Positions 46,569-57,706 of a stretch of 64,000 nucleotides of DNA are shown here, piece by piece; positions within the stretch are counted from its first letter, which is position 1, and every line of letters begins with the position of its first letter. The DNA is from Malaya genurostris (taxonomy: Eukaryota > Arthropoda > Insecta > Diptera > Culicidae), in NCBI RefSeq assembly GCF_030247185.1, contig NC_080571.1, forward strand, positions 144,938,091 to 145,002,090, in the 5' to 3' direction. A program made the position numbers and the translations under genes. The notes under the pieces were generated by a model. It saw nothing but the letters and a program-made list of their open reading frames with translations. It was not told the DNA's origin and made no database searches.

Positions 46569-49220
46569 CTAATACAGACAGCGAATCGATTCAATTGAAG
46601 ATTGCATCGATTTTTGTCGGAATTTGCATATAATATTATGTGACATTACATCTAATGGTTCTATATTTGTGAGTCTGTGTAACTCATTTGTACTAAACCA
46701 GGAAGGACGCTTCAGAATCATTTTCAGAATTTTATTCTGAATCCTTTGAAGCGTTTTCTTCCTGGTGGAACAACAGCTTGACCAAATTGGTACCGCATAA
46801 AGCATGGCTGGTCTGAAAATTTGTTTATAAATTAACAATTTGTTTTTTAGACAGAGCTTAGAATTTCTGTTTATAAGAGGATATAAACATTTAATATATT
46901 TATTACATATTGCCTGGATTCCTTCAATGTGATCCTTGAAAGTGAGTTTTTTGTCATACGTTAAACCTAAGTATTTAGCTTGATCAGACCATGTCAATTC
47001 CAAGCCATTCAATTTGAGAATGTGATTATTGTTTGGTTTAAGAAAAGAAGCTCTTGGCTTGTGAGGAAAGATAATTAATTGCGTTTTTGCTGCATTTGGT
47101 TTAATTTTCCATTTTGACAGATAATCACTGAAAATATTTAAACTTCTTTGTAGGCGACTGCAGATCACTCTTAGATTTCTACCTGTGGCTAACAGACTTG
47201 TGTCGTCACAGAATAGTGATTTCTGACAACCAACGGGTAGATTTGGAAGATCAGAAGTGAAAATATTATACAAGATTGGAGCTACACTCGAACCCTGCGG
47301 AACACCGGCTCGTACGGGTAGCAATTCAGATTTACAATTCTGATAGCTAACCTGAAGAGTACGATCAGTTAAATAATTTTGAATCATTTTGATTAAATAA
47401 ATAGGAAACTGGAAATCAGACATTTTTGCTATTAAACCTTTGTGCCAAACACTGTCGAATGCTTTTTCTATGTCTAGAAGAGCAACTCCAGTGGATAACC
47501 CAGAAGATTTATTTGATTTTATCATGTTCGTTACTCTGACAAGTTGATGAGTAGTTGAATGTTCATGACGAAATCCAAACTGCTCTGGTAAAAAAATTGA
47601 ATTCTCATTTAAATGAGTCATCATTCTTAACAAGATAATTTTTTCAAAAAGTTTACTGATAGAAGAAAGTAAGCTAATTGGTCGATAACTTGATGTTTCT
47701 GCTGGGTTTTTATCAGGTTTTAGGATAGGAATTACTTTAGCGTTTTTCCATCTTTTTGGGAAGTAAGCTAATGAAAAACACTTGTTGAAAATTTTAACCA
47801 GGAGTCTCAAGGCAACATCGGGAAGATTTTTAATAAGAATATTAAAAATTCCATCATTACCAGGAGCCTTCATGTTTTTGAGTTTCCTAATAATTGATTT
47901 AATTTCATCAAAATTCGTCTCAATAATGTCATCGTGTGATAACACTTGGGTTGAAATATGCTCATATTTCAGTGAGACTTCATTTTCAATAGGACTCACA
48001 ACGTTTAAATTAAAATTGTGGACACTCTCGAACTGCTGAGCAAGTTTTTGAGCTTTTTCACCATTTGTAAGAAGTATTTGATTTCCTTCCTTGAGAGCAG
48101 GAATTGGTTTCTGAGGTTTCTTAAGAACCTTAGAAAGTTTCCAGAAAGGTTTAGAATATGGTTTAATTTGTTCAACTTCTTTAGCGAAATTTTCATTTCG
48201 CAAAAGAGTAAATCTATGTTTAATTTCTTTTTGTAAATCCTTAACTATGTTTTTCATAGCAGGATCACGAGAACGTTGATATTGTCGTCGACGAACATTC
48301 TTCAACCGAATGAGCAGTTGAAGATTGTCATCGATGATAGGAGAATTTAATTTAGTTTGAGCTTTGGAAACTGAAAGATTTCTAGCTTCGATAATATAAT
48401 GATTCAAATTATCAATTGCTGTGTCGATATCCGCAGAATTTTCTAAAATAGTTTCATGATCCACATGATTTTCAATGTGAGATCTGTAATCCAACCAATT
48501 AGCTCTATGATAGTTGAAAATAGAACTAATTGGATTAATTATAGCTTCGTTGGAAAGTCTGAATGTTACAGGAAGATGATCTGAGTCAAAATCAGCATGA
48601 GTAATCGGTTCACTACAAATGTGACTTTGATCTGTTAGAACCAGATCAATTGTAGACGGGTTTTTCACGGAAGAGAAACAAGTAGGATTACTGGGATGAA
48701 GAAATGTAAAGTAACCAGCTGAGAGTTGATTATGAAGTATTTTACCATTACTGTTATTTTGCCTACAATTCCACTGGACATGCTTAGCATTTAAGTCCCC
48801 TATTACGAAAAATTTCGATCGATATCTTGTAAGTTTTTGCAAATCGCCTTTAAAGAAATTTAATTGTTCGCCGGTGCATTGGAATGGCAAATATGCTCCA
48901 GCGATGAAATAAATTCCATGAATGGTTTCAACTTCGATTCCCAAGCTTTCAATAACTTTAGTATTGAAAGAAGGTAAAATTCGATGTTTAATTTGCCGTT
49001 GGACAAAAATGGCAACTCCACCACCAATTCCAGTAAACCTGTCAAATCGATGAACCACATAATGTGGATTACTTTTCAATTTTACATTTGGTTTAAGAAA
49101 AGTTTCTGTCACAATGGCAATATGAATTTTGTGAACTTTGAGAAAATTAAAAAATTCATCTTCACTTGATTTCAAAGATCGAGCATTCCAATTTAAGATA
49201 TTCAAATAATTATTTAACAT
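46569..49220 (-). CDS. J2 ORF2: endonuclease-reverse transcriptase, intact
   Basis: I take the ATG at 49220 (883 residues); a GTG codon precedes it. Numbering from that GTG: EN domain 1-225 with ILNWNARSL, TE40, GDLN (142-145), TIDLVL (191-196) and DSDHLPV (213-219). A basic linker with PFWKLSKVLKK follows (359-369). RT: APGNDGIF, SYRPISLLS, LLDIEKAFDSVW (Asp584), AGVPQGSSVAP, FCDD (671-674). The C-terminal Cys/basic domain ends near 884. No RNase H. It overlaps ORF1 by 11 nt, so ORF2 is probably translated by reinitiation or coupling. The x residue of the YxDD-type box is Cys, also in J1 and J3, hence a family trait. Confidence 0.9.
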   Translation of the reverse strand: MLNNYLNILNWNARSLKSSEDEFFNFLKVHKIHIAIVTETFLKPNVKLKSNPHYVVHRFDRFTGIGGGVAIFVQRQIKHRILPSFNTKVIESLGIEVETIHGIYFIAGAYLPFQCTGEQLNFFKGDLQKLTRYRSKFFVIGDLNAKHVQWNCRQNNSNGKILHNQLSAGYFTFLHPSNPTCFSSVKNPSTIDLVLTDQSHICSEPITHADFDSDHLPVTFRLSNEAIINPISSIFNYHRANWLDYRSHIENHVDHETILENSADIDTAIDNLNHYIIEARNLSVSKAQTKLNSPIIDDNLQLLIRLKNVRRRQYQRSRDPAMKNIVKDLQKEIKHRFTLLRNENFAKEVEQIKPYSKPFWKLSKVLKKPQKPIPALKEGNQILLTNGEKAQKLAQQFESVHNFNLNVVSPIENEVSLKYEHISTQVLSHDDIIETNFDEIKSIIRKLKNMKAPGNDGIFNILIKNLPDVALRLLVKIFNKCFSLAYFPKRWKNAKVIPILKPDKNPAETSSYRPISLLSSISKLFEKIILLRMMTHLNENSIFLPEQFGFRHEHSTTHQLVRVTNMIKSNKSSGLSTGVALLDIEKAFDSVWHKGLIAKMSDFQFPIYLIKMIQNYLTDRTLQVSYQNCKSELLPVRAGVPQGSSVAPILYNIFTSDLPNLPVGCQKSLFCDDTSLLATGRNLRVICSRLQRSLNIFSDYLSKWKIKPNAAKTQLIIFPHKPRASFLKPNNNHILKLNGLELTWSDQAKYLGLTYDKKLTFKDHIEGIQAICNKYIKCLYPLINRNSKLCLKNKLLIYKQIFRPAMLYAVPIWSSCCSTRKKTLQRIQNKILKMILKRPSWFSTNELHRLTNIEPLDVMSHNIICKFRQKSMQSSIESIRCLY

Positions 49221-50700
49221 CACTGTTAAATTTTAAATTCATTATAATATTATTTGCAAATTTCCATCCGATTTGAAATGCTTCAAAAAGTGATGAAGTC
49301 GAATTCATTTGGATGATCATTTGAAAAAGTTGATCTTGTAGGTAGATCATTTTATTTTCAGTTATATCGCCTAAATCGACTTCATTTAAAGAAGCGAATG
49401 GCATTGAAGAAATATTTGTAGGTAGACTGCCATTAGAAGAAGATGATTTGGCCGGTCTACCTATTAATAAATTGTTTTCGTTAGAAGAAGAACTGCAAGG
49501 CGGTCCTGTGTTTTGATTATTTACATTAGAAGAAATAGGAGATAGATTTCTACCTAATATACCAGCATAACTGACATTAGAAGAAGATGATGACGAGGTC
49601 GATCTACCTGTCAATAAATTGTTTTCGTTAGAAGACGAATTGGCAGGTGCCTTAGAAGAATTTTCAGGTATGTTCTGTAAATTTAAGGTCGTTGATTTGA
49701 CTTGTTGTCTAAGCGAACGAGCGTTTAAAATTTTTTCCCTGACAGGACATTTCAAATAATTGGATTTATGATTTCCATTGCAATTTGAACATGAAAATTT
49801 ATCAGTGGTTTCATTCATTGGACAAACGTCTTTCGAATGCGATTTACCACAATTCAAACACCGTATATCCATATGACAATTTTTGGTTCCATGACCGAAG
49901 CCTTGGCAACGACGACATTGCGTTAAGTTTGCAATACGATTATGCCGTTTATAATGTTCCCAATGAATTTTAATGTGGGAAATGAAACGTACTTTTTCTA
50001 AAGTTTTCAAATTGTTTACATCACTTCGATTGAAGTGTATTAGGTAAAGTTCATGGGAAATTCCAGAGCGTGGTTTAGAAGTACCATTCGCTCTTTTTTT
50101 CATAAGTATTACTTGGGAAGGGGCAAAACCAAGCAATTCTTTTAGTTCATTTTTAATTTCATCAATACTTTGATCATTTGATAATCCTTTCAAGACAGCC
50201 TTGAACGGTCTGTCTGATTTTTTATCATATGAATAAAATTTATGAAGTTTTTCGGACAAATATCGAATAAGACGTTCGTAATCTTCCAATCCATCCACCA
50301 AGACTCGACATTCTCCTCTTCGTCCGATTTGAAATGAGACTTTTACTTCCGGGAGAAAAGTAGAAAGCTCAGTACGGAATGCTTTGAAGTCGGAAATCAT
50401 CACCGTCACTGGTGGCATAGATTGATGTTTCTTCCCAGAACGACAAGCGTCCATTTTGGGAATTTTTGAAGAATTTTCTTCTATGTCGCTACAATCGGAT
50501 TCAGGAAGAATCTCGTAAATATTATTAGACGGCATAGGATCAGCGGAAGGGAAATCCGTCCGTTGTCTTTTATTTTTACATTCAGATTCTATAAGATCGT
50601 GAATGTTATTAGAAAAATGTTGAATAACGGATTGTGATTTATTCCGTATTGAATTATTTTTAGCCTTAGGCTTGTTGCCTTTCCGGTTGGACGCAGGCAT
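49210..50700 (-). CDS. J2 ORF1: gag-like RNA-binding protein with three CCHC knuckles, intact
   Basis: 496 residues. Basic N-terminus (1-50), acidic patch (60-80), a PRE_C2HC-like domain (about 100-258, VKVSFQIGRRGECRVLV, RPFKAVLKGL, HELYLIHF), then CCHC knuckles at C262-C275, C281-C293 and C304-C318. A Ser/Asn-rich tail contains two repeated SSSNENNLL(T/I)GR segments, and the C-terminus is helical. It would bind element RNA and form particles. Met at 50700 is the first ATG in frame after a short 5' UTR. Confidence 0.88.
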   Translation of the reverse strand: MPASNRKGNKPKAKNNSIRNKSQSVIQHFSNNIHDLIESECKNKRQRTDFPSADPMPSNNIYEILPESDCSDIEENSSKIPKMDACRSGKKHQSMPPVTVMISDFKAFRTELSTFLPEVKVSFQIGRRGECRVLVDGLEDYERLIRYLSEKLHKFYSYDKKSDRPFKAVLKGLSNDQSIDEIKNELKELLGFAPSQVILMKKRANGTSKPRSGISHELYLIHFNRSDVNNLKTLEKVRFISHIKIHWEHYKRHNRIANLTQCRRCQGFGHGTKNCHMDIRCLNCGKSHSKDVCPMNETTDKFSCSNCNGNHKSNYLKCPVREKILNARSLRQQVKSTTLNLQNIPENSSKAPANSSSNENNLLTGRSTSSSSSSNVSYAGILGRNLSPISSNVNNQNTGPPCSSSSNENNLLIGRPAKSSSSNGSLPTNISSMPFASLNEVDLGDITENKMIYLQDQLFQMIIQMNSTSSLFEAFQIGWKFANNIIMNLKFNSDVK

Positions 50701-50994
50701 TTTTGAAATTAATGAAATTTTAAATTAAATTAACTAGGCTAAATTAGTCTTCGATTAGACTCCTAGCTAGCCTTAAAAAAGGCTGATTAATTTCTTAGTC
50801 ACTCTAATATCACTCTTTGTATCACTTAGTCACTCTAATATCACTCTTTGTATCACTTAGTCACTTAGTTAGTGATTCAGGTAGCCTTGAAAAAGACTGA
50901 AGCCTTGAATCAATGAAACTCTAGGTAGCCAGAAAAAAATTCCAGGAGCCAAGAGCTATACGCGTGCGGTGCGAACGACTGTTCAACACCGACT
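50701..50994 (-). promoter_or_regulatory. J2 5' UTR / internal promoter region
   Basis: Starts AGTCGGTGTTGAACAGTC on the minus strand with a DPE-like GCACGC at +28, as in J1. It has the same two 31-bp direct repeats (about 50795-50860). The shared 5' end of J1 and J2 marks the true transcription start. Confidence 0.6.
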
Positions 50995-51879
50995 AACAAA
51001 CGAAATGTTGTTAGCGTCTACCGCATGTGGCATTTTTCACACCCCAATGCATGCGTTGACATTGTGTGCGTGCGAAAGAATAAGGAAAAACTCATTTATT
51101 TTTAAAACTCGCACGAAATCTTTCGATAAAAACGTTTATCAGGCACAGTTTTTATACGAATCGATAGAAAAATTAATTATCTAGAATCGTATGTTCTTGG
51201 AATTTCCGTTTTCTTTACCGTTTTCTCACAATTTTGGGTAAAGTGCGTGAAACCCCGGGATAGGCAGCGAACTCCCGTGACCACGGCGAAGCGCTACCTT
51301 AATCCCAATCCACATAGTCAGAACGACCTCAATACTACATTTCGACACGATGTAGATATATTGTAAACGTTTTCGTTTCCATACATTGTAGCACATTCAG
51401 TCTTATGATTTGGTGCATCAGCATTTTACAAACCATAAACTTTAAACATTTTACGAGTTGGACCAACATGACCGAAATTATGCTTGGTACCAATGACGAT
51501 CCTCTTTGCTTCAACACTTAAATTGCTTACAGCGCATAAGCAAAGTAACGCAATGAAATCAAACACATTAAACCATACGCGCCGCTGGCGTGGATTTTCC
51601 GCCTAGCGCGAAGGAAAATAAATAACTTCAATTGTTCTTGCCATCGCCGCGAGCCGTTTAATAAACACTAGCCTTCTCCAATCGTTACATCCAAAACTTC
51701 TTTTAAATATGTAATGGTCAAGACTCAAGACTTCTCGGTAAAAATGTACACTCACACTAATTGAAAATGTAAATCGACCAAAACTACAATTCAAAAAATA
51801 AATCAGTCAATTGACGGTTGTAAGCTCGAACCCGTCGGTACCATTTTCTAAGTCCGAAACCCTGAACCTGCCACAGAAC

Positions 51880-52680
51880 CAACTACGGGTATAATGAGCC
51901 TTTCTCTAGTATGTGTCGTTTATTTAATAGTTGTTCCGATGGTTTTGATTTTCATCTATCCCGAAATGCAATAAAGCGATTATTCCGTGATTCCGTATCT
52001 ATTTAGTTGTACGGCTAGGGCAATTTTACAAGCAAATAACATACTATACAGCTATTTGTAATGTAATTCAGTTTCATCGAAGTCTTATATTGTACCACAT
52101 GTAAACTAACTAATTCGCTCGCCTGAATTAACCCGGTCGTTCTTTCCTCTTTTTTCTGTCTTCCACCATCCATTTTGTTTTATCATAAATTAGATCTACA
52201 TGCCGATTCAAACCCGGTCGTTGTTTTCTGTCATCTTACATCGTTTTGATAACTAATTAGATCTACATGCTGTTTTTAACCCCGTCGTTTTTTCTGTCAT
52301 CCAACATCTTTTTGATAACTAATTAGATCTACATGCTGATTTTAACCCCGTTGTTCGTTTGCGCTCGTTTAGCATCCCCTCCGCCAACCCTTGTATACCA
52401 TTTATCTATCCACTTTTCTCCTCTCTCTCACCCTTTAAGAAAGAGCACTATTACTAATCTGTTATGCGTGGTGTCTTCAACTAGTTATAGTGTTATAAAT
52501 TTTGTTTTAACTGTTAGTTTTAATTCTAGTGTTAAGCCTATTGTATCTGTTGGATCATTGTAATCTGTTGATATAAATAATGAGGAGGTTTTATGCCTGC
52601 TGGAGAGAGAGATTGCAAAATTTCATCTCCACCGGGCTTTTCCCTGCTCACAAATAAAAAAAAAATAAATAAATAAATGA
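51880..52680 (+). pseudogene. B2 ORF2 C-terminus and 3' UTR
   Basis: Following the G duplication the frame resumes TNYGYNEPFSSMCRLFN and DFHLSRNAIKRLF and stops at 52014-52016, matching B1. The 3' UTR has three repeats of ATTAGATCTACATGC-type sequence with AACCCCGT(C/T)GTT (52180-52360). It ends GGGCTTTTCCCTGCTCAC and the A-rich tail. Confidence 0.75.
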
Positions 52681-52691
52681 GCGGCAAAACG

Positions 52692-53308
52692 ACTGCAATG
52701 TTTCCGTCAAGGTTCCGATCATTTCAAGGCAAAGGTAGTACGATGGAGAATCAATTGTATAGTTTCATCAGATAACTCGTTGCGGTTGGAAACTTCCCGG
52801 CACGGTGTGCATAACCAAAAAATTCCAACACATTTTCGAATGGATTTAGCTAGCGAGTTTAAATTGACACACTTGCCGTGAAAACTTTTAAAGCAGAAAC
52901 GGTAAACTATTTTGGTACCTCGGGTACTAGAAAAACCAAAACAAACGACGGCATCACATTTGTTCTTCACCATTGTGTTGGTTGCGGCGTACGGTAGATG
53001 TCAAATAAATACTCGCTCGAGTGTGTGAGTGGTAGCAACATTGACAAGCGTTGTTATTATAGTTATTGTAATTATTATTCATGTTGTGACTAATAATGTT
53101 ATTATAATGTCGTTTTGTAGATGAATGATGCGTTGAAAGAATATTGGATCTGTTATTGTAACTTTTTCTTGAATTTCGCTTTTTGCGCCTTCTTGACTTG
53201 TCAGCCTCATTTTGTTGACGTCGAAACCTAGATTGGTGTGCGTCGTACTCACTCCAATCAGCTTTCCATACCTTTTGGTGCCTAATAAACGCCATCCAGA
53301 ATAGTCGG
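52692..53308 (-). pseudogene. B3: 5' part of the B1 element (ORF1 N-terminus and upstream)
   Basis: ATG at 52973 starts KNKCDAVVCFG, a PHD-like finger (C6, C11, C27, H32, C35, WLCTPC), followed by a frameshift near 52725 and MIGTLTETLQSF at the B2 junction. Upstream, a 113-codon frame (53295-52954) rich in Arg/Lys/Asn overlaps the ORF1 start; it may be 5' UTR or an unrelated relic, and I do not assign a function. Confidence 0.65.
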
Positions 53309-53316
53309 GTTTTTAC

Positions 53317-55240
53317 CTATTTTTATATATATAAAAAATAGGTATAGAATTCGCTCAAACTTTCGAAAATTTTTCCGAGGCCCGGAGGGCCGAATGACAT
53401 ATACCAATCGATTCAGCTCGACGAACTGAGCAAATGTCTGTGTGTGTGTATGTGTGTGTGTCTGTATGTGTGTTGTCAACTAAGAGGTCGAGATCTCAGA
53501 GATGGCTGGACCGATTTTGATCAAACTAGTTGCAAATGAAAGGTCTCCCCGTCACCCAAAACGCTATTGAATGGTTTTGAGATCGGATGTTTACTTTTTG
53601 AGTTATACAAAGTTTTATGTCAAAATTTTCAGTTTTTTGACAGTATCTGTCACAATTGACCTTGAAAACAGAATATGTTTTCAGACTTAGATTCCGCACG
53701 GTAATACCTATCCAACAAGCCATAGATTGTTAAAATCCGTTCATTTTTAACGGAGATATCGAAATTTTTCTGTAAGCGACTTTTCCCCCTATTCCAGCAG
53801 TAGGAGTTTTGAGCGCTGTATGACAAAGAAATGCTTGGGAGCAACGGAAAACACGATTTTTTATACTGTTACATACAATTGTTTCTAAGAACCAAAAGGA
53901 TTGTGTACAGCATTCTTTTTCATGACATTTAGCCTCGGACCGATTTTGGCACGGCTCGTTTTTGGCAACATAATCGTTCGAATATGACATATATAAACCA
54001 GATGATGGCAGAATTTTTTTTAATTATTTTGTTTTAAACTACTTACAGCAATAAATGCTGGAACAACATAACATCCATATACCATTCGAATCAGTTCGTC
54101 GAGATCAGCAAATGCGTGTGTGACAAATAACTTCAATTAATTTTCTCGGAAAATTTCTTTTCTACAAATTCAGATTCATACGAAAAGTCGTATGCTCCCA
54201 AACAAAGTTCCTGCATTATGTTTGGTTCCGACCTCTGGTTTCGGAACTACAGGATGATATGTGAAACGAAATCAAAATTGTGTAACTCATTTTTCTTGAA
54301 GATGGCTGAACCGATCTAAGATGCAAATGAAATCTAAGAATCATCTAAGATTCAAATGAAAAGTTTCAAAGTTCTATAAAACATCTTGCTTTTCAGTCAG
54401 ATCCAACTTTCGGTTTCGGGGATTGTATAAAAATGTCTATTCCACATAATTTAATCAGGTTTATCGGGTTAGCAGATTTGGATAGTCGATAAAAAAATTA
54501 ACTTTTTTCAGTTTTAGTGGTATTCAGTTGTCGATCAGAAGGCACCTAAAAATTTAATTCGTGCTATGATCTCTCAAAGATGTCTTAACTGATTTTCAAA
54601 TGTTTTGAAACAAATGTAAAGTGTACAGCTACTCAGGTGAATTTATCTGACTTCGGCCATACCGCTTTTAGAATTCCGGTTTCAGTATAAAATCGTTTCT
54701 CAAAGCTCAATCGTTTTCTCAAAAAAAGCCTAATCAAATTTCAGAAACAAAAATTTTAATTAAAACAAACTTATATACAAAAATTAATTATTTTATCCAA
54801 TTATGACTTCCGGTTCTCGAATTACATGATGATGAATTTTTAAAATTCAAACCGATATAGAAGATGACAATCCCGAAAAGCTTCAAAGTTGGACTCAAAA
54901 CTGTTGTAATTTATTCGTCATATGGCCATACGAATCGGTTTGGGTTATGCTGGTTCCTGAATACCGGCTCTAGAATTACCTTAAATTATCGTAAACTCTA
55001 GAGTGGAACTTACATATCATGGCATGTTTAATCGATTATCACACTTCTAGATTCAAATTCGATCTGATTTGCAGTTTCGACATTACAGAGTAATGAGTGA
55101 TTAAAATCTCAAATTGTCGCTTAAAACGACGGTCATTAAAATAATGTCATGAAAACTTAAACACCGAAGAATATTCATGAAAGTAACACATGCGGATTGA
55201 TAAAAATAGGTATCATCTCACTGCTAGGTGGATTAAACAC
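53317..55240 (-). mobile_element. W1: W-family repeat element
   Basis: The left end is a hairpin around CCTATTTTTATATATATAAA and GGTATAGAATTCGCTC, then GGCCCGGAGGGCC, CTCGACGAACTGAGC and a GTGTGTGTATGTG microsatellite (53430-53475). The interior is non-coding, with ATGGCTG(G/A)ACCGATTTTGAT. The right end is GGTATCATCTCACTGCTAGG then TGGATTAA. GTTTTTAC at both ends (53309-53316, 55241-55248) may be a target duplication. Confidence 0.65.
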
Positions 55241-55248
55241 GTTTTTAC

Positions 55249-56300
55249 AGCTCAATTCGTCATCTAAACTGGGGCATAAGTCAGGTGTCGATGATGATGA
55301 TACAGCAATTTAAATTCCAGCAAAATTTGTTGATAAAGACTTCAACTCCTCTAGAATGTCCAACTCGACCGTAGAATTCGGATTGTTAGGTAAACAGGTT
55401 GCTGTGTCAAATGATAGCTGGCTGAGTTGACTTATTTCGTTACTCAGGTCTCGCAAATTTGTAGAAAATTCTGACGTCAGCTATAGGTTCCAGAAACTCA
55501 TGAGTTTGATAGTAGCTTTCAATTGATATGCTTTGTGATTCCAACAGTTATGTTTCAAATTCCAGTTCTGGAGGTTGCAAGAACATTTTCGATATTATAC
55601 CAAGTTTCGATAGTTATATTGATTCGAAGATTGTCATCAGATGGTGGTGGAGCATGTCGATGTTGAAGATGATGCTATGTACGTGTAGAATGTGTTTCCA
55701 GTCGATTGGCCTGCCTAAACTCAACCTAGCTTGTCTTATGATGCTATCAATTTCTATAGATTGTCTATAAGTTTCTTTTGTTAAATTGTTAATCCTGCTT
55801 TCAAATAACTCATTTACTCTGACCTGTTCATTGTTTTCTGAAATTAAAGCATTGTTTGAATATTTCAAAGATTCCGATTGATTTTCAGTTTTGAGTAAAT
55901 CTTCATTATAAAGGTTTCCCGTTATCATTTTTATAGTAGATCCACGAAAATTAAGAGATCGTTTTGTTTTCCTTCGTTTTATAGTTAGATTTTCTAGTAC
56001 AAAATAAGCTTGGCTATGTTTTTGTTTTAAAATTTTGACTATTTCGATAATATTTGAATTTTCTTCTAGCTTTTTAATAATTGTTTCATATGGTTTTAAG
56101 ATAATTCTAAATGAATACAGATTGAATTTGTGAGTTAATGTATGGGAACCTTCTTTTAGGAAAACGGATTTGGTTTTAAAAGCAACGATACCTGGAGTAT
56201 TGTTTAGTTCAATTATTTCTATGTCGGAACTGATGAAATCACACCACAAAAGTATGATGCAACAACAATGGTTGTCATCTTCCAGCTGTTAAGAAATATT
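55249..56300 (-). pseudogene. R: degenerate env-like (F-type glycoprotein) region of an errantivirus-like relic
   Basis: Minus strand. A hydrophobic start near 56285, probably the signal peptide, leads into the 211-codon open stretch 56249-55614. Near its residue 91 a polybasic furin-like cleavage motif (KRRKTKR) is followed by a hydrophobic, Gly-containing segment, the arrangement of insect errantivirus / baculovirus F-type envelope proteins. Further fragments reach 55249 with stops. It is broken by stops and flanked by W1, so non-functional. The identification rests on motif layout and on its position behind integrase. Confidence 0.6.
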
Positions 56301-57006
56301 AAGTTGAAGAAAAATAATGGGATTATTAATTATGATTAGGGTAAAATATTTCGTTTTCGTTTTAGCTTAGTTTTGTGGATTTTTCTTCCGATCTCGTCAA
56401 TTATATTAGTTTCCCTATTTTCTGATACTTTTAGTTCCTGATATCGAGGTTGGTGCTTTAGATTATTGCGTTTTCTCTCGATGATCGTATCATTTAAAGA
56501 GTAATTTTCAGGCTCTTCTCGGCTCTTGTTTAGTTTTTCTGAATCTTTGAGATTCTTTTGTTCATATTTTTCAGAAAAGATTCTGTAGAATGTGCCTTTT
56601 TATCTAATTCTTTCCTCTAAATCTTCGGGTACCGTTTCCTAATTTTTAAAGCCAAAAAATAGCTCTTTTGTAGGTGTTGCTGTTAGTTTATATTGTTGTT
56701 TATATGGTCTTCTTTCATACTTAGCTGTTTGGTATAACCTGCAAAGGTTAATAAATTTGGTAATTTTTGATTTTATGTTCGGGAAAAAATATTTTCGGGA
56801 TATATGGGATTTAGTTTCGGTAATTCCTCTATGGTTTGCGTTGTGTTGTCTTTGGATTATTAGGTCTGGTTCAAGTTCGCCAATTATGTCTTCTAGTAAT
56901 TGTTGCGTCCAGAATATTTTAGATGTATTCGCTCTGGAGAAATAGTTCTTGTATATTGTTTGCAAACTACACAGAAAGTGCATCCGCATTTGTGTTTAAT
57001 ATTCCT
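56301..57006 (-). pseudogene. R: integrase N-terminal (zinc-binding) remnant
   Basis: The 116-codon stretch 56989-56639 shows the HHCC domain: His49, His53 and Cys83 with the fourth ligand replaced by Tyr86. The catalytic DDE core is missing; the following sequence (to about 56300) has only Lys/Glu-rich broken frames. It lies between the RT-RNase H piece (59332-60283) and the env-like piece, giving Gypsy/errantivirus order. Confidence 0.7.
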
Positions 57007-57706
57007 TTCTACCTAGTGGTGTAATGATGCCTTTCTCATATCAATCATACTATCATTTATAATACTGTGGTATTCTTCAAAATAATTTTCTTCGATTCTT
57101 GAAAGAATAACCGAAATTGATTTGATTGACCGTCTACTGATGAAAACTATCAGTTGGAAAAGATTTAGAAATTTTTTTAAGGTTTTTCCCCATTTTCAGT
57201 GATTATTATTATTATCATTATTATATTTTCAGTGATGGTATACAATTTTTAACCCAGTTTACTCTATATTTCCGGATCCGGAAGTCGGATCCGCATGAAA
57301 TACAGGAATTACGCATGGGACCACAGGACCTTTCATTTGAACCTAAGTTTGTGAAAATCGGTCACGCCATCTATGAGAAAAGCTTAAAAACATATTTACT
57401 TCTTTTGCACATTTTACCCCATAACTCCCGAACTGGAAGTCGGACCCAAATAATATTCAGGAATTTTTTATGGGACCTCAAGACCTTTCATTTGAATCTA
57501 AGTTTGTGAAAATCGGTTCGGCCATCTCCGAGAAAAGTTAGTGCAAAAAACGTTACATACACACATACGCACATACACACACATATACACACACATACAC
57601 ACACAGACATTTTGCGTACTCGACGAACTGAGTCAAATGGTATATGTCACTCAACAGTCGGTTTTGCACAGTGGTTGCCTAACCTTTCTATATGAGAAAG
57701 GCAAAA
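57007..57706 (+). mobile_element. Z2: Z-family element
   Basis: It starts CCTAGTGGTGTAATGATGCC and ends with a CA-rich microsatellite (57555-57607), CTCGACGAACTGAGTC, and the hairpin CCTTTCTATATGAGAAAGGC followed by AAAAA. It contains one to two degenerate units of the 329-bp satellite seen in Z1, including CCGGAAGTCGGATCCG. Confidence 0.7.

Larger units (their letters stand above)
46310..50994 (-). mobile_element. J2: full-length Juan/Jockey-like LINE with both ORFs open
   Basis: About 4.7 kb. It has a T-run (poly-A) at 46310-46336, a 3' UTR, ORF2, ORF1 and a 5' UTR ending at 50994. AACAAACGAAATG is duplicated at 46297-46309 and 50995-51007. Both ORFs are uninterrupted and the target duplication is perfect, so it is the youngest insertion in the stack. 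Confidence 0.92.
45856..51298. mobile_element. T2: TTAA-flanked terminal-inverted-repeat element (carries J2)
   Basis: TTAA lies at 45852-45855 and 51299-51302. The terminal inverted repeats share at least 21 bp starting GGTAGCGCTTCGCCGTGG. Without J2 the element is about 745 bp and has no transposase, so it is MITE-like. The intact 5' LTR of G shows the empty site with a single TTAA. The ends differ from those of T1, so it is a separate family. Confidence 0.85.
33341..51875 (+). mobile_element. G: Gypsy-type LTR retrotransposon (412/mdg1-like), span including insertions
   Basis: It has 5' and 3' LTRs with TG...CA ends and a 4-bp target duplication GAAC (33337-33340 and 51876-51879). The order is LTR, PBS, two small ORFs, gag, protease, RT, RNase H, integrase, PPT, LTR, with no env. 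E2 interrupts the RT, Z1 lies between RT and RNase H, and T2 is in the 3' LTR. Small upstream ORFs and the lack of env suggest the 412/mdg1 lineage (inference). Confidence 0.85.
45817..51875 (+). repeat. G 3' LTR, split by T2 (45817-45855 and 51299-51875)
   Basis: Identical start to the 5' LTR up to CCACGTTAA, where T2 is inserted. The LTR resumes TTAATCCCAATCCACATAG and ends CTGCCACA at 51875, followed by GAAC. Small 5-bp and 7-bp deletions distinguish it from the 5' LTR. Confidence 0.9.
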
